Shown piece by piece: positions 22,891-33,295 of a stretch of 64,000 nucleotides of DNA. Position 1 is the stretch's first letter; each line of letters starts with the position of its first letter. The DNA is taken from contig OY783205.1 of the NCBI GenBank assembly GCA_963678705.1, positions 5,208,001 through 5,272,000 of the forward strand. The letters run 5' to 3'. The DNA comes from Panorpa germanica. Lineage: Eukaryota > Arthropoda > Insecta > Mecoptera > Panorpidae. The notes below the pieces were generated by a model that had not been told where the DNA came from, did no database searches, and saw only the letters and a list, made by a program, of their open reading frames with translations. Made by a program: the position numbers and the translations under genes.

Positions 22891-23201
22891 TGTTCAGTAC
22901 AAAATTAGTACAGAACATAAGAGATGTCTCTGTTGACATTCCAACATTATAATGTATTGTTGTCTCTGATAGAAGTAATGCGCATGGCAACAATACGACG
23001 ACTGCTCTGTACGCTACGGCCATAGGGCAATCGAGTCAGTCGTGTTTTGGCTTTTACACTGTCGAGCATCTGATTCACAATCATTTTATATTATTAGAAT
23101 TGTGGTTAAATTTATATTATAAAAGTGTAAATTAATTTTATCAATAAACAATTGAATAAATTATTCAATCTACAAATACTCGCATGGTTTTATTTCGTAT
23201 A
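22891..23201 (+). repeat. 3' LTR of BEL/Pao copy 1
   Basis: 311 bp, begins TGTTCAGTACAAAATTAGTA and ends TTATTTCGTATA. The last dinucleotide is TA instead of the canonical CA, probably a point mutation. It is followed by the target duplication ATTTC. Confidence 0.88.
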
Positions 23202-23206
23202 ATTTC

Positions 23207-24550
23207 ATTTTAACATTTTAATTTAATTATATATATTTTGGACAAAAACATACATCAAAATACAATTATAATATAACTTAATTTTACATGTTTTTAAGGC
23301 AAAAGTGTAAATGTACTTTAGTGAGTGCCGCCTGTACATTTTAATGTGTGATGTGTAAAACCAGACTTACATTCTTGTTGTTACCAATAATTTTATTACC
23401 TATTTCCGTTCAACTATGTCCGACAAATTGTATTATGGGTGCATCCCCACTCTTTTCTATTTTAAGTGTTAAATGTATTATACTAAAATCATCCCTTTTT
23501 TGAACCAGCTCTTGACGAGACAACAAGTATTAAGTAACAGTACAATTTAATATTAAAATATATACATTAAGACATTCATATACATTTATATACATTCATT
23601 ATTATTAATTATTAGGATAAGTGTTTGGGATAAGGATTGTGTAATTCTATTGGGATTTACGACCCCAATGTGTAATTTTGTATGAAATAAATATACGTTT
23701 AAATTCATATTGAGTTCACGAACTTCAAAGACTTCCTGACTACTTTTGGTGAAATACCCGGGCATCACATTCGCCCAAACATATTTCTTTTATAAATTCT
23801 TATTTTTCTTTTCCGTTGCTCTAGTAACTCTTTCTGTTTTCGAAGATATCTTGTTTCCTATGCTACAAATGACATTTGAAGTTATTAGTAAAGTTGTAGA
23901 GCATGAAATTCTCTACAAATTTTATTTTGTGCATTTTTTCGTGTGATCAAACCTACCCGAGATAGAGCGCGCAGAGTAGGAGCCTCGCATCCATGTACTA
24001 GAGAGACAATCCAAGTTAATACTGCACTTTCCGATAGAAGTGTGAAGAAATTATCTTAGCATTATGCACAATTTTACTTATAATTTTTTCACAAATTTTG
24101 CACACGAAATATGCATACACTAATTGACACTAGAATCTCTAACACTACATTATAATTTGACATAAAATTCCTAATATTATTTATTAATGGTATTTCTTAT
24201 TCTCTCATATGAATAAGGATAAATTAAGGATGAATTATATTATCTACATTTGTAGCTTTACCGTGTATTTAGTTTTCCACAAAATACACGCTTTTTAAAT
24301 GCAGTGCATATATCTTTGTACTTAACCATGTCTATTTTAATGTTTTTAAATGTTCCCCATTTAAATCAAAATGTTATTGACCAACAATGATATATTTGTA
24401 TGGTCTACACTATTCTAATCAACAGAAAATAAACCGCAAAACTATATATGCGATAGTAATTGGATTATTCAGTAACTATATTTCCCGCGCAGCTCCTGTC
24501 ACCTGCCATCTATTAATAGACTATCGTCCAATTTTGGTTCGTGTTTGACA
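23207..24550. other. No recognisable gene
   Basis: AT-rich. The short ORFs at 23586-23768 (minus) and 23746-23946 (plus) overlap on opposite strands and have no signature. Nothing else could be supported. Confidence 0.35.
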
Positions 24551-24576
24551 GTCATTGAAGGCAGTCTACGCGATGG

Positions 24577-24711
24577 ATGCCGCGATTGCGATTGGGTGCG
24601 TCCGGTGCGGACATGGCAAAAATTCATAAATTTGACGACCAACTACGTTATCCAGCATATTCCCTAGATTTAGCCCCCTGCGACTATTTCTTGTTGCAAG
24701 ACGATACCAGG
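24577..24711 (+). pseudogene. Mariner transposase fragment (catalytic region)
   Basis: Encodes YPAYSLDLAPCDYFLLQD, a close match to the mariner catalytic motif (Y-S-P-D-L-A-P-x-D-Y-F-L), whose second D is the third residue of the DD34D triad; here that D is present. Only about 40 residues are in frame. The match ends exactly where a TIR-like word begins (GGGGCGCTATTCCTGAGTTC at 24710), suggesting truncation by insertion of another element. Confidence 0.75.
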
Positions 24712-24900
24712 GGCGCTATTCCTGAGTTCAATCGAATCGTAAACTCTCCTTCTTTCCGTAAAAATCACTCGATTTACTCAAAAGTGCTATTCCTGAAAAT
24801 TTTACGAAAATTTAAGAGTAGAGAAATCGAGCAAAAAAGTGAACATTTGCACGTCGACTATTCAGCTTGCGAATGTACGATCGAACAGTAAATTTTAGTG
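24710..24900 (+). mobile_element. Short TIR-type element related to family T3
   Basis: Begins GGGGCGCTATTCCTGAGTTC, resembling the end (GGGGCC(T/C)TATTCCTGAATT) of the elements at 25540-25747 and 36965-37195, and holds similar words (CGATCGAACAG near the other end). It interrupts the mariner fragment. The right border is approximate. Confidence 0.5.
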
Positions 24901-25539
24901 ATTTTTATTAGTTATCACTGTTTCAGGCAAGAGTATTTAGTAAAATTTGTGTTGCTTGTTCTATTTTTCTGATGTTAATTTTTTTATTTTTTGAAATGTC
25001 AAAAAAATAAATATTTGTTGAAGTTAACCTAAAATTTTTCTATTACTTTTTATTGCACTTTATATTAATTTAATAAAAATGACATCTCTAAGAAGTATGG
25101 CTTTAAATAATTTAGCTACGCTTGAAGAAACGGAGTTAAATTATATGAAAAATTAAATATAGTTAAGAAAATACAACCATTAGAATCAGAAACTAGACGT
25201 AGCCAAAACACTTAATTAATAGATCTTTTTTATAATAGAATATACTGGTTATTTATTAATAAAATTAGAAATAGTATATTGTGTTTATTCTTAAATATAC
25301 TTATTAAAATAAGTGCTGTTTTTTTAATCTATCATATTTTAACAAATATAATGTATTCTAATATTCGATTAATACATATAGTTTTTAAAATTCAATTGTT
25401 AAATGATTAAAAGTTCTATAAAATGAATAAATAGGAGAATATATAAATTATTATGCAAACTCTGTATTCAATATTAAATTTGAACTATACTAAGATAAAT
25501 GCTTCTTTTAAAATCCAGAAAAAAGGGTAGAAATAATAG
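24901..25539. other. No recognisable gene
   Basis: Very AT-rich; no coding or repeat feature supported. Confidence 0.3.
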
Positions 25540-25747
25540 TTTAACCAGATAATGATATCTAACTTACAAAAAATATTTAAATTAATTTAAATTTCCCGCA
25601 TTTTGCTGGTCTACAAAACGTTCTACACAATATATTCAATCGAATGGAGAATGTTAGTTTCGATTGTATTCAGGAATAGTGTTTTCAATTGTGATCGAAT
25701 CTGTTCGATTGTGAACATTACTCGATAAATTCAGGAATAGGGCCCCA
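25540..25747 (-). mobile_element. Short TIR-type element T3, copy 1
   Basis: Reverse complement matches 36965-37195 over its whole length: GGGGCCxTATTCCTGAATT at one end, then CAATCGAACAG, GATCACAATTGAAAACACTATTCC, and a distal AAATATTTTTTGTAAGTT. About 208 bp and without an ORF. Two copies in opposite orientation at unlinked sites show it is mobile; superfamily not determined. Confidence 0.7.
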
Positions 25748-26440
25748 GATTTGGGTCAAACAAAGAGGACATCACTGAAACCAACAAATATTTTAAGTGC
25801 CTAGAGAAAACCTATTATTGGGAGGGAATAAAAAAATTGGAAATATGCTGGACTAAATATGTGTACGCACTTAAGGAGACTATGTTGAGAAATAAAGCGC
25901 TCTTGCAAAAAAAGAAATTAATTATCAAACTACCCTAAAGTTCACCTTCAAGTTCTCCACTTTTCTACTCCACTACTTCTCTATGTCCAACACAATTGAA
26001 TTCTTTTTAAACTCGTAATTCTATTCAAGATCTTTTAGACAGTAGAAGAGAATCTAAATAGGACTTCAAGACAACTGGGTTTGGCAAATTATAAAGAAAT
26101 TTAAATTCAGTTCTTCAATGAATATACTAATTGTTTTAAGTCTATAGCTTGGTGCTTGGTGTACATGAAAAATGCATGATCTAACCGATAAGAAAAAGGA
26201 AAAGAACAAATCTTACTATATGTTTATGGAAGACTCAGACTCTTCGGCAGCCAGTAACCATGCTAACACAACCATAGCTATAAAAACGTTGTAATATTTA
26301 AAAGATAATGATACTAGTTTCCTTAATTCCTTAAATAAATATCCATCCGTAAAGAAAGTATTTTTAAAATAGAGCTTGTTTTCCAAGTTTTACTTCGTCT
26401 TATTTTGTAAATTATTTAGCATAAATGTGCGAACATATGG
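25748..26440. other. No recognisable gene
   Basis: AT-rich; no convincing coding or repeat feature. Confidence 0.3.
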
Positions 26441-26626
26441 TGCCTAATAACGCCCATTGACATTGTTTCTTTTTTTATCATAAATTTAGCAATTTTTTTA
26501 ATCCAAACTTGATTTTCTAATAGAAATATATATGCTTTATTAAAAATATTCATAGTTTTCATTAGACTGGTAACCTTTGTTGAAATATTAAATGAAAACC
26601 CTTAGCTGTGCGTTATTTGGTTAACC
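26441..26626 (-). mobile_element. Short TIR-type element T4, copy 1
   Basis: Reverse complement matches 35809-36003 end to end. Ends are TGCCTAATAACGCC and GCGTTATTTGGTTAACC, an imperfect inverted repeat around (A/T)AATAACGC. 186 bp, no ORF. The AKR-gene copy lies in an intron. Confidence 0.7.
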
Positions 26627-26784
26627 TTCCTTAATGTTTATTAACTTTATGTCGAATATTCGGATCCAAACACGTACATGTGGTCCTTACATTATAGCAG
26701 GATTTGCACTCGAATACTTTGTACCCCGGTCCTTTGTAACATAATTCGTCCGGCGCGATATCTATCGGCGCGGTATCTGTCACC
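26622..26784 (-). CDS. Candidate Cys-rich coding exon, unassigned
   Basis: On the minus strand a start in good context (GCCATGG, ATG at 26784) opens MVTDTAPIDIAPDELCYKGP followed by GYKVFECKSCYN. There a splice-donor-like GTAAGG occurs (about 26698); without splicing the frame runs on through RTTCTCLDP to a stop near 26631. The block is clearly richer in G+C and CpG than its surroundings. The C-x10-C-x2-C pattern vaguely recalls small Cys-rich inhibitor domains such as pacifastin, but the full cysteine set is not seen, so I do not name it. No upstream or downstream exon could be linked. The T4 element abuts the 3' side. It could also be a chance ORF. Confidence 0.3.
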
Positions 26785-27639
26785 ATGGCAACCAAACAAC
26801 AACACTTCACGATCAAATATTTATGTAATTGATTTAAATTGATAATGTATGCATATCTTATGTGTTGTATTTATATCTGTACCGGCTATAATTATTGCAA
26901 ATCGAATTATATCGAAAATTTGAAAATCAGTACTTGTAATACTAATTAAATAGATACCTCAGTGTCATTGTCTATATTTAAACCAAGGATTCCCAACCAG
27001 TGAGGCGCGTCCCACAAAAGGAGTGGCAAGCAGCTCCAGATTTAAAGTGTATATAGGTATAGCTCGCGCGGCACGAATGGTGCCATCAATGCGAAGTGCA
27101 TCTACTAATGATACACTCAAGTGGCATTGAAAAAATACGTATTGCGATAGTTGATTAAAATAGCTCTGTAGTAAAAGCTATATCTACAAACAAAATAAAT
27201 TTTTCATTAAAAGAATATATTCTAAATGATGATATGGTATGAGGAAAAATGTATAAATGGTCAAATAAGAATTAAATTATATTTTATTAAGCTTGTTTAA
27301 CATAATTATATAATATAATAAAATCCAATAAAATAAAATCCTCTTTCCGAATAAAATAAAGTAAATTTTTCTGTCATCGTTATCTTTAAGGGGGCTATTA
27401 ACTCTTTGACGATGAAAGCAGACTACTTATGCCACTTTCAAGGTATAAGATCCATTTTGCTCTTTATTTAAGATCTTCTGATAGTTTTGTGTAAGTTTCC
27501 ATATCTTAGTTTAAAAAATATAGACCTTTGAAAAATTGTCAAAAGTTAACAGACGTCACGAATTGCTGAACAACGACCACTAAGACCCAACTCATCAAAT
27601 GGGTCGTAATGAGCTTGGTGAGAGCGAAATTAATAACGC

Positions 27640-28447
27640 TGAAATAATATATTTTGGGAATTAGTGGATCGCACTCTATATCATACAAAGGTGAGATGGT
27701 TGTCAAAGGAAATATGCTCACACGATTATTCAAGTTCAAGGTTGAGGTAAAACTTTTTCTTCAACAACAAGGTAATACAGACCTACATAATTCTTTCTCA
27801 AATGAAATATTTCAATTGCGGATATTTTTGAATCGTTGAATAGCTTAAATTTGAAGCTCAAGGAAACATGAAATCAAATATCACGGCTCATCACGATGTT
27901 ATCAAAGCCTTTGTTGAAAAACTGCAACTGTTGAAATATGGAATGCAAGCTCAAAATTACTTAGCATTTTTGGAATTTTGTTTGTACACATAGTGAGTCA
28001 TTTGGAAGGCCTGGCTGTTGAATTTTGTAAATATTTTCCAAAATGCTTTTCGTATAACCATATGGCAATGAATTAATAAGAAATCCATTTATGGTTGATG
28101 TCGATCAACTACTCGAAATAATGCATGAAGAAGCTTTGGACTTGAAAAGAAATTCATCTGCTCGCGATAACTTCAGCCACATGGATTTGATTGAAATTTG
28201 GATAAAATGTTATGTCGTTTATCCTATTGTCGGAAAGGAAGCACTGCGTATTCTTTTACCATTGTCAACTACCTATTTTTGGGAACGTGGTTTTTCAACG
28301 CTGTTGAGAATAAAAACGAAACGAAGAAATAGACTATATGTTGAAAATGATCTCCACTGTGCACTGACTAATATGAAGCCAAGGATCCACCAATTGGTTA
28401 ATAAAGTGCTCTCACTTATTGCATGGTTTACTTTTGTTAGTTCCTAG
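27640..28447 (+). pseudogene. hAT transposase (FAM200/ZBED-like) C-terminal pseudogene
   Basis: Segments in different frames follow the order of FAM200/ZBED-type hAT proteins: a first part at 27654-27839 (RLFKFKVEVKLFLQQQGNTD), intermediate degraded sequence, then 28091-28447, open for 118 codons, with the hAT dimerisation signature LPLSTTYFWERGFSTLLRIK followed by KRRNRLYVENDLHCALTNMK. The catalytic N-terminal half is missing. Several stops occur between 27840 and 28090. The final stop (28445-28447) lies inside the left end of a T1 element, so the native C-terminus has been overwritten. Related N-terminal-side sequence at 38100-38770 suggests another copy of the same family. Confidence 0.75.
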
Positions 28448-28682
28448 TAAACAATTAAGTGAATCTCGGTTTCTATCACTATTGCAATTCAATTATAGTT
28501 AGCAAAAAAATTTTCTTCATTTGTATTCAGACAGGTGGAATGGTTTCGCCATTTGTAGCCGATAAAATAGACATTTCATATGAACGACTATGAGAAACTG
28601 AACTGTAAATGCACTCTTTCATGACAACAAATTATACGTATTTTCAATATGATGTCAGAGTGACTCCAAAATGTTTACTAGG
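28443..28682 (+). mobile_element. Short TIR element T1, copy 2
   Basis: Ends are CCTAGTAAACAATT and AAAATGTTTACTAGG, a variant of the T1 ends, and the interior aligns with 12752-13005 (shared GTATTC(C/A)GACAGGTGGA and TATGATGTCA(A/G)AGTGACTCC). Flanked by TT on both sides (28441-28442 and 28683-28684). 240 bp, no ORF. It lies directly at the end of the hAT reading frame. Confidence 0.82.
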
Positions 28683-28838
28683 TTGATTACCTACTTGCCA
28701 TTTGAATATAAATAAACACGCCCATTTCTATTTCCATCGTTCATAGAATTTTCTTATTTCAGCCTTCTAGGATAGAAAATAAAAATATATATTTAGCAGT
28801 TGGGTGTGCGCATATGGTAAAAGGTTGGGAACCACTAA

Positions 28839-29770
28839 TTTCGGACGTTCACAAGACAACATCTCCAGTTTTATTAGAAATTATATTACCTATCATACCT
28901 GACATTTAAAGAAACGCTATTTAAAGTTTATTATTTACCATAAATTATCAATAACTTTCTATTTTATTGTAACCTCACAATATGCACTTAACTAACTCAC
29001 TAAAAACGTGAGTTCCGTCGACTCCAAATATCAACTGTGTTGGCCGTTATTTATACAGGGCATCAGGGCGTTTATCAGTATATGTTTTCACTGAACAGTC
29101 ACTGTTTTACCGACAGACGAGCTTTGTACTAACTAAAGAAATATAATTTCTTTAGTTATATATTATTATCCTTTACGTTGAAAAATTTTCAAAACTCGTT
29201 GCTTAAAATATGCATTCTTTCGATTGTTTTAAACAACTTAGGAATTATTAATTAAGAATATGACAAATAATGTCTAGTAGACAAAATTACAAGAAGTGTT
29301 ATTCGTTTTTTATAAAAGAAAATGGGCTACTTTTGATCGTTTTCGACTAGAAGATCGCCACTTGACAACGTCACACTACAAAAGAAGTCAAAACACGAAA
29401 ACCTAATGTAAAAAAAGTCGTGTCAAAGAAAAAATAAGACTTTGCTAGATCTGAAATTTTTTTTTTATCTTTCCACGCATATGAATAGAGCGAAAGAGAG
29501 TACTGCACATCTACTATTTTTTAAAGTCATGAACATTTTAGTTTACATAGGGGGATCTTTCAATAGGTTGAGCACAACTGCTCTTTGAAAACATTCATTA
29601 ATCCACAAAACCACAAATTAAATTAAGTTTTTTGGTTATAACTTAAGAATTGATTGCGGAACTCATAGTTATCGCAAAAGTTAATCAACATGGTCTGTTA
29701 GAGAGAGTTACCTAGTTTGGATACTAATTCGGATTTTGAGGAACGACAAAACTTATGATTTTATTATATC
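28839..29770. other. No recognisable gene
   Basis: AT-rich; no coding region, RNA gene or repeat could be supported. Confidence 0.3.
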
Positions 29771-30090
29771 CAGAGGCGGCTTTATGGGGTGTCAAGCAGG
29801 GTAACCGCCGGGAACCTCGCTCTTGTAGGGGCCTCGCATTCTCGTGCAACAACCCAATTAGAAAAATTCATTACTATATATGTATTTGAATGTCGTGCCT
29901 CGCTCTTTGGAAATCCCACTTGAATCTCTGCGTATATCTTTTAAGGCTCTCATATACATTCATTTTCCATTATTAATGTTTGTCGTCTTTATGCTTGTTA
30001 ACTTTAATAAATCTTACAATATTAAATTTCAAAACACTACATTTATTTATTTATAACTTTTGCATTTCCCGTCAATCATCATCAAAAATA
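29771..30090 (+). mobile_element. Non-autonomous hAT element, right-truncated copy
   Basis: Begins CAGAGGCGGCTTTATGGGGT and aligns with 15321-15600 (GTCAAGCAGGGTAACC, CTCTTGTAGGGGCCTCGCAT, GAAATCCCACTTGAAT). It ends after CATCATCAAAAATACTTAC without the GC-rich array or the right terminal repeat. Dead relative of 15321-15756. Confidence 0.75.
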
Positions 30091-30661
30091 CTTACAATTT
30101 ACATAAATTATTAAATTATTAATTTATAATTAGAAGTATTCAATGTGCGGAGTGGACGAGTGGTCCAGTGGACCTTACTTGGCAACGACCATGGTTACAA
30201 TTACAATGTAAATACAAATTGTTACTTTCTCGAGTTGCCTGCTCGTATTATTAATGTGTTTTACACGCTTCATACGATTACAAGAAAAATCATTCAGCCG
30301 CAGTACAGCAATTACTGATGAAGGTCATTTTGGAAAGTTGGTTGGATGTCAATGTCATTACTACTTGGTTACGTAATATTTAACCAATCATCGTGCTGCG
30401 TTTGTCCACTGCTATTCAATCACAGTCAATTGAACATAACCTAAAATCCAACCACGTTGAATATCTGATGAACTGTGTCTTTCTTAATTTCTATAAAACT
30501 GTACTATACGAGTATTAGGGCGACGAGACATTTCTGAAAACTATTGAAACGGTACCGAGACCACATACGGCGTGACCCGATAGTCTCGTTGATGTTATTT
30601 CAATATTATTTTATTACAAAAAAGGTTAGGTCGTAGATTTACGAAATTTAAAATATGGTAA
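30091..30661. other. No recognisable gene
   Basis: Nothing supported between the truncated hAT element and the T1-bounded block. The flank AA at 30660-30661 is half of the target duplication of that block. Confidence 0.3.
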
Positions 30662-31007
30662 CCCAGTAAACATTTTGGAGTAAATTCTACTTAATTTCTA
30701 TTACATATCATGAATTTTTATCTGGAACGTGTTCGTTTTCTATTCAGTCGTTCATAGGAAAGGCCCTTTTTATGAGCTACAGACATTGCAACGACGGTTC
30801 ACTGCTGAATTAAAAGCGGAGTCGGTTTATGATTTATGACCGGAGTTATAAACTTGATACTAGCAAAGACAGTCATTTGTTTTTTCGTGGAATAAACATC
30901 CTTTCCGCGCATTTAAAAATAAATGTATTTAAAAAATTATTTAAATAATTTAAATAAATTATCATAAATTAATAAATAGGTGTAAGAATTTGATTTGATT
31001 AAAAAAA

Positions 31008-32045
31008 ATGGAAAATAATAATAGGAAAAACACCTTAAGTGTAGACTTCGTCGAAGTGATTTATAGAATGACGTTTACCGAGTTACACTTATTTTTAAAA
31101 AACGATTTAAAATTATCAGTGGAAGATGTGATGGCAATTCAAGTGAATGGAAACAAGATGATTGTGAAAATTGCAGAACATTTATTAATTGATAACATTA
31201 TTGAAATGACAAATGGGAAAATAATTTACAAAGGTACGGATGACAATAATTATAATGTGTATATAGAAAGAGCCGATAAATTCACAATTGTAAGAATGCA
31301 CAATATAGAATATGAAATTCAAGATATAACGATACAACACGCACTACAAGGATATGGTACAGTTATTAGCATTAAAAAAGAAACATGGGGTAGAGATATG
31401 CCTTTCCCAGTTTATAACGGAACAAGAGCAATAAAGATGATTTTAAAGAAAGAAATCCCGTCGTATATACCAATGATTGGCAGAAAGGTTGGGGTTAGCT
31501 ATGCTACCCAAAAGAAAACTTGTAGGTTTTGTGATAGAGAAGACCATTTAGGACAAGATTGCCCTACTAAAATTAGCAACAGAATAAATTCAAATGGTTT
31601 CGCACGCAGCTATGCAGCCATTGCGGGGAATACAATGAATGACAAAGCGGTAACTGATTGTGTTGTTCCAACTGAATCAAAAAATGAAGAATTAAGTTTT
31701 GTCAATAATTCAATTTTTCCACCCTTAATGCCAAAGAATACGCAAAATGAAACAAAAATTATTTCAACAGCTATTAATGATGATACTATTGCGATTGTAA
31801 ATAATAATGATAATTTGTCCAAAATTCCTACAGCACACAAAGAAATTAAGAGAAAAATTGTAGAATCATCGTCAAATGAAGATACTTTGGCAAATTCTGA
31901 AATTGAAGATTGCTCAGATAATTCCGCTGCATCCAAAATGGATATAGGATTGGAAAAAAAAGATAAGAAAAATAACAAAAGACCAAAGAAACAAAAAAAA
32001 GTGACAGGAAAAGCAATGGATATAAAAGATAAAACAATTGAATAA
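31008..32045 (+). CDS. LINE ORF1 (gag-like, CCHC zinc knuckle)
   Basis: 345 codons from ATG 31008, uninterrupted. An N-terminal region of about 165 residues (FVEVIYRMTFTELHLFLKND; RMHNIEYEIQDITI) resembles ORF1 nucleic-acid-binding proteins of non-LTR elements, with a conserved-looking block PSYIPMIGRKVGVSYATQKK leading into a CCHC knuckle, CRFCDREDHLGQDC, at about residues 170-183. The tail is Asn/Ser-rich and then strongly basic (KKDKKNNKRPKKQKK). Followed after 27 bp by an endonuclease-like ORF, as in two-ORF LINEs. The intact frame with a destroyed ORF2 is notable. The clade cannot be stated. Confidence 0.72.
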   Translation: MENNNRKNTLSVDFVEVIYRMTFTELHLFLKNDLKLSVEDVMAIQVNGNKMIVKIAEHLLIDNIIEMTNGKIIYKGTDDNNYNVYIERADKFTIVRMHNIEYEIQDITIQHALQGYGTVISIKKETWGRDMPFPVYNGTRAIKMILKKEIPSYIPMIGRKVGVSYATQKKTCRFCDREDHLGQDCPTKISNRINSNGFARSYAAIAGNTMNDKAVTDCVVPTESKNEELSFVNNSIFPPLMPKNTQNETKIISTAINDDTIAIVNNNDNLSKIPTAHKEIKRKIVESSSNEDTLANSEIEDCSDNSAASKMDIGLEKKDKKNNKRPKKQKKVTGKAMDIKDKTIE

Positions 32046-32072
32046 CCTTAATTTATTCAATATCTTATTAAT

Positions 32073-32616
32073 ATGGTACTAAGAACATTTGCAACATTTA
32101 ATATCAATGGATTATCCTCTGTAACATCTAAAATTATGCTGAAACAATTTATTATAGACCACGATTTGGACATAATTTTATTACAAGAAGTTAATATAGA
32201 GAATTTAAGTTTCTTTAAACCTTATTCCTATATCTCGAACATTGGCATAAATAATAGAGGAACTGCAATTTTGTTAAGGCCTGGAATAGAAGCTACAGAT
32301 TGCATATGTGAAGATGATGGACGTATCCTATCGATAACTGTTGAAGATTAACTTTAGACTACCTCTAATCATTGCTGGCGATTTTAACTGTGTGCTGAAC
32401 CAGAGAGACCAACTTGGGAATCTAAACTTCTGTTCTGGATTAAATAGGTTAATAACTGAACGAATTCTATCTGATATTTGGATCCTCAAGAATAAAACTC
32501 AACAGGGCTTCACTTACTTTAGGGGAATGAACATAGCATCAAGAATTGATAGAGAGGTTATGTTTCTGAAGATAGCCCTCACTGTAGAATACTCCTACTA
32601 TAAAATGTTTTACTAA
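32073..32616 (+). pseudogene. LINE ORF2 endonuclease domain, broken, RT absent
   Basis: First segment from ATG 32073 has the APE-type endonuclease start LRTFATFNINGLSSVTSK (the N of motif N-x-N-G), then IILLQEV with the catalytic E, then NNRGTAILLRPG. A second frame from about 32341 continues with LIIAGDFNCVLNQRDQ (motif GDFN) and GFTYFRGMNIASRIDR (motif S-R-I-D). The stop and frame change near 32350 remove part of the domain between the E and GDFN motifs. After 32616 the sequence passes to short non-coding DNA and an A-rich stretch near 32665; no reverse transcriptase follows. So the RT was lost by internal deletion. Confidence 0.78.
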
Positions 32617-33295
32617 GATCCTTGTTTTGTAGTTGTAATATTAAGAAATAAATGAATATCAATATAAAAAAAAGCAGGGGTATAAAACTTAATGGAATTC
32701 TACTTTTTAGGCTCTGCAAAATATAAATATTTAAATGAAGAAATAAATAGATGTAATCTTTAGTACGGATCGTGATTTTTTTAATGAATATTATTCATCT
32801 TCAATAATACTCGTTATATTAGTTTTTTACATTGTTTTGGTGATTCAAAAATCCACGATCGGCAGGTCTGCGTTAGGTTTAAAACCTCTGTCTTACCATC
32901 GCTAGGTACTATCTTCGTTTATATACATTCTATATACATATACGTTTATATACATTTGTTGAAAAAGGATAGCATATACTTTAAATATCTGTACTGAACG
33001 AAATATTATACAAGTATACAAGTGTAACGGTGAAAAATACATTTTACTTGTCTAACGCATCTCGTTTCTCTCTCACTTTGGAATAAATGAAATGAAAGTG
33101 AAGTTAAAAAAAATATATCCATGTGGGAAAGAAACAGAAATACTTAATGAATGTTGTTGGAAAATGAAAGAATACTAGAAAGAATAACTAACACAAAATC
33201 TGTGACAGGTAGGGAACTTGTAAAGCGTTAGAATAGAATTGTACGAGTGACTCGAACTTCACCAAATAGGGCACTTCACCAAATTGTTTACTGGG

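Larger units (their letters stand above)
20190..23201 (+). mobile_element. BEL/Pao LTR retrotransposon, internally deleted, copy 1
   Basis: Complete insertion: LTRs at 20190-20476 and 22891-23201, with the 5-bp target duplication ATTTC on both sides (20185-20189 and 23202-23206). The LTRs begin TG; the right one ends TA where the related copy at 58427 ends CA. They differ at about two positions over 287 bp, so the insertion is young. The internal part holds a leader with a tandem duplication and one long ORF (gag plus remnants of pol). CCHC finger, protease, RT catalytic core and integrase are missing. Length is 3.0 kb against roughly 6-7 kb for full BEL/Pao elements. It depends on a complete relative for reverse transcription and integration. 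Confidence 0.9.
26987..28838 (+). mobile_element. hAT transposon remnant with Buster/Charlie-like ends
   Basis: The left end reads CCAAGGATTCCCAACCAGTG and the right end, reverse-complemented, TTAGTGGTTCCCAACCTTTT; both resemble the hAT consensus CAGTGGTTCCCAACC. Just inside the left end lies GAGGCGCG, typical of this subgroup. A broken transposase C-terminal region lies between (27640-28447). The 8-bp flanks match only partly (ATTTAAAC and ATTTCGGA), so the target duplication is doubtful. A T1 element sits inside at 28443-28682. About 1.85 kb in total, including T1. Confidence 0.7.
30662..33295 (-). mobile_element. 2.6-kb block bounded by T1 terminal repeats, enclosing LINE parts
   Basis: Left end CCCAGTAAACATTTTGGAGT and right end (on +) ACCAAATTGTTTACTGGG are the T1 ends in reverse orientation. 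The right end matches T1 for about 33 bp (CTTCACCAAAT) and then diverges. Both flanks are AA (30660-30661 and 33296-33297), again a 2-bp duplication. The interior is unlike T1 and holds a LINE ORF1 and a broken endonuclease on the + strand. Either a LINE inserted into a larger T1 relative, or two T1 ends have trapped it; the former is simpler. No transposase gene was recognised inside. Confidence 0.7.

Noticed and set aside
26622-26784. Naming the Cys-rich exon a pacifastin inhibitor
   Set aside because: Only part of the cysteine spacing fits and the diagnostic Asn and Gly positions are not met.
31610-31978. 122-codon ORF antisense to the LINE ORF1
   Set aside because: It overlaps a well-supported ORF1 and is rich in hydrophobic residues, as expected from antisense of an A-rich coding strand.
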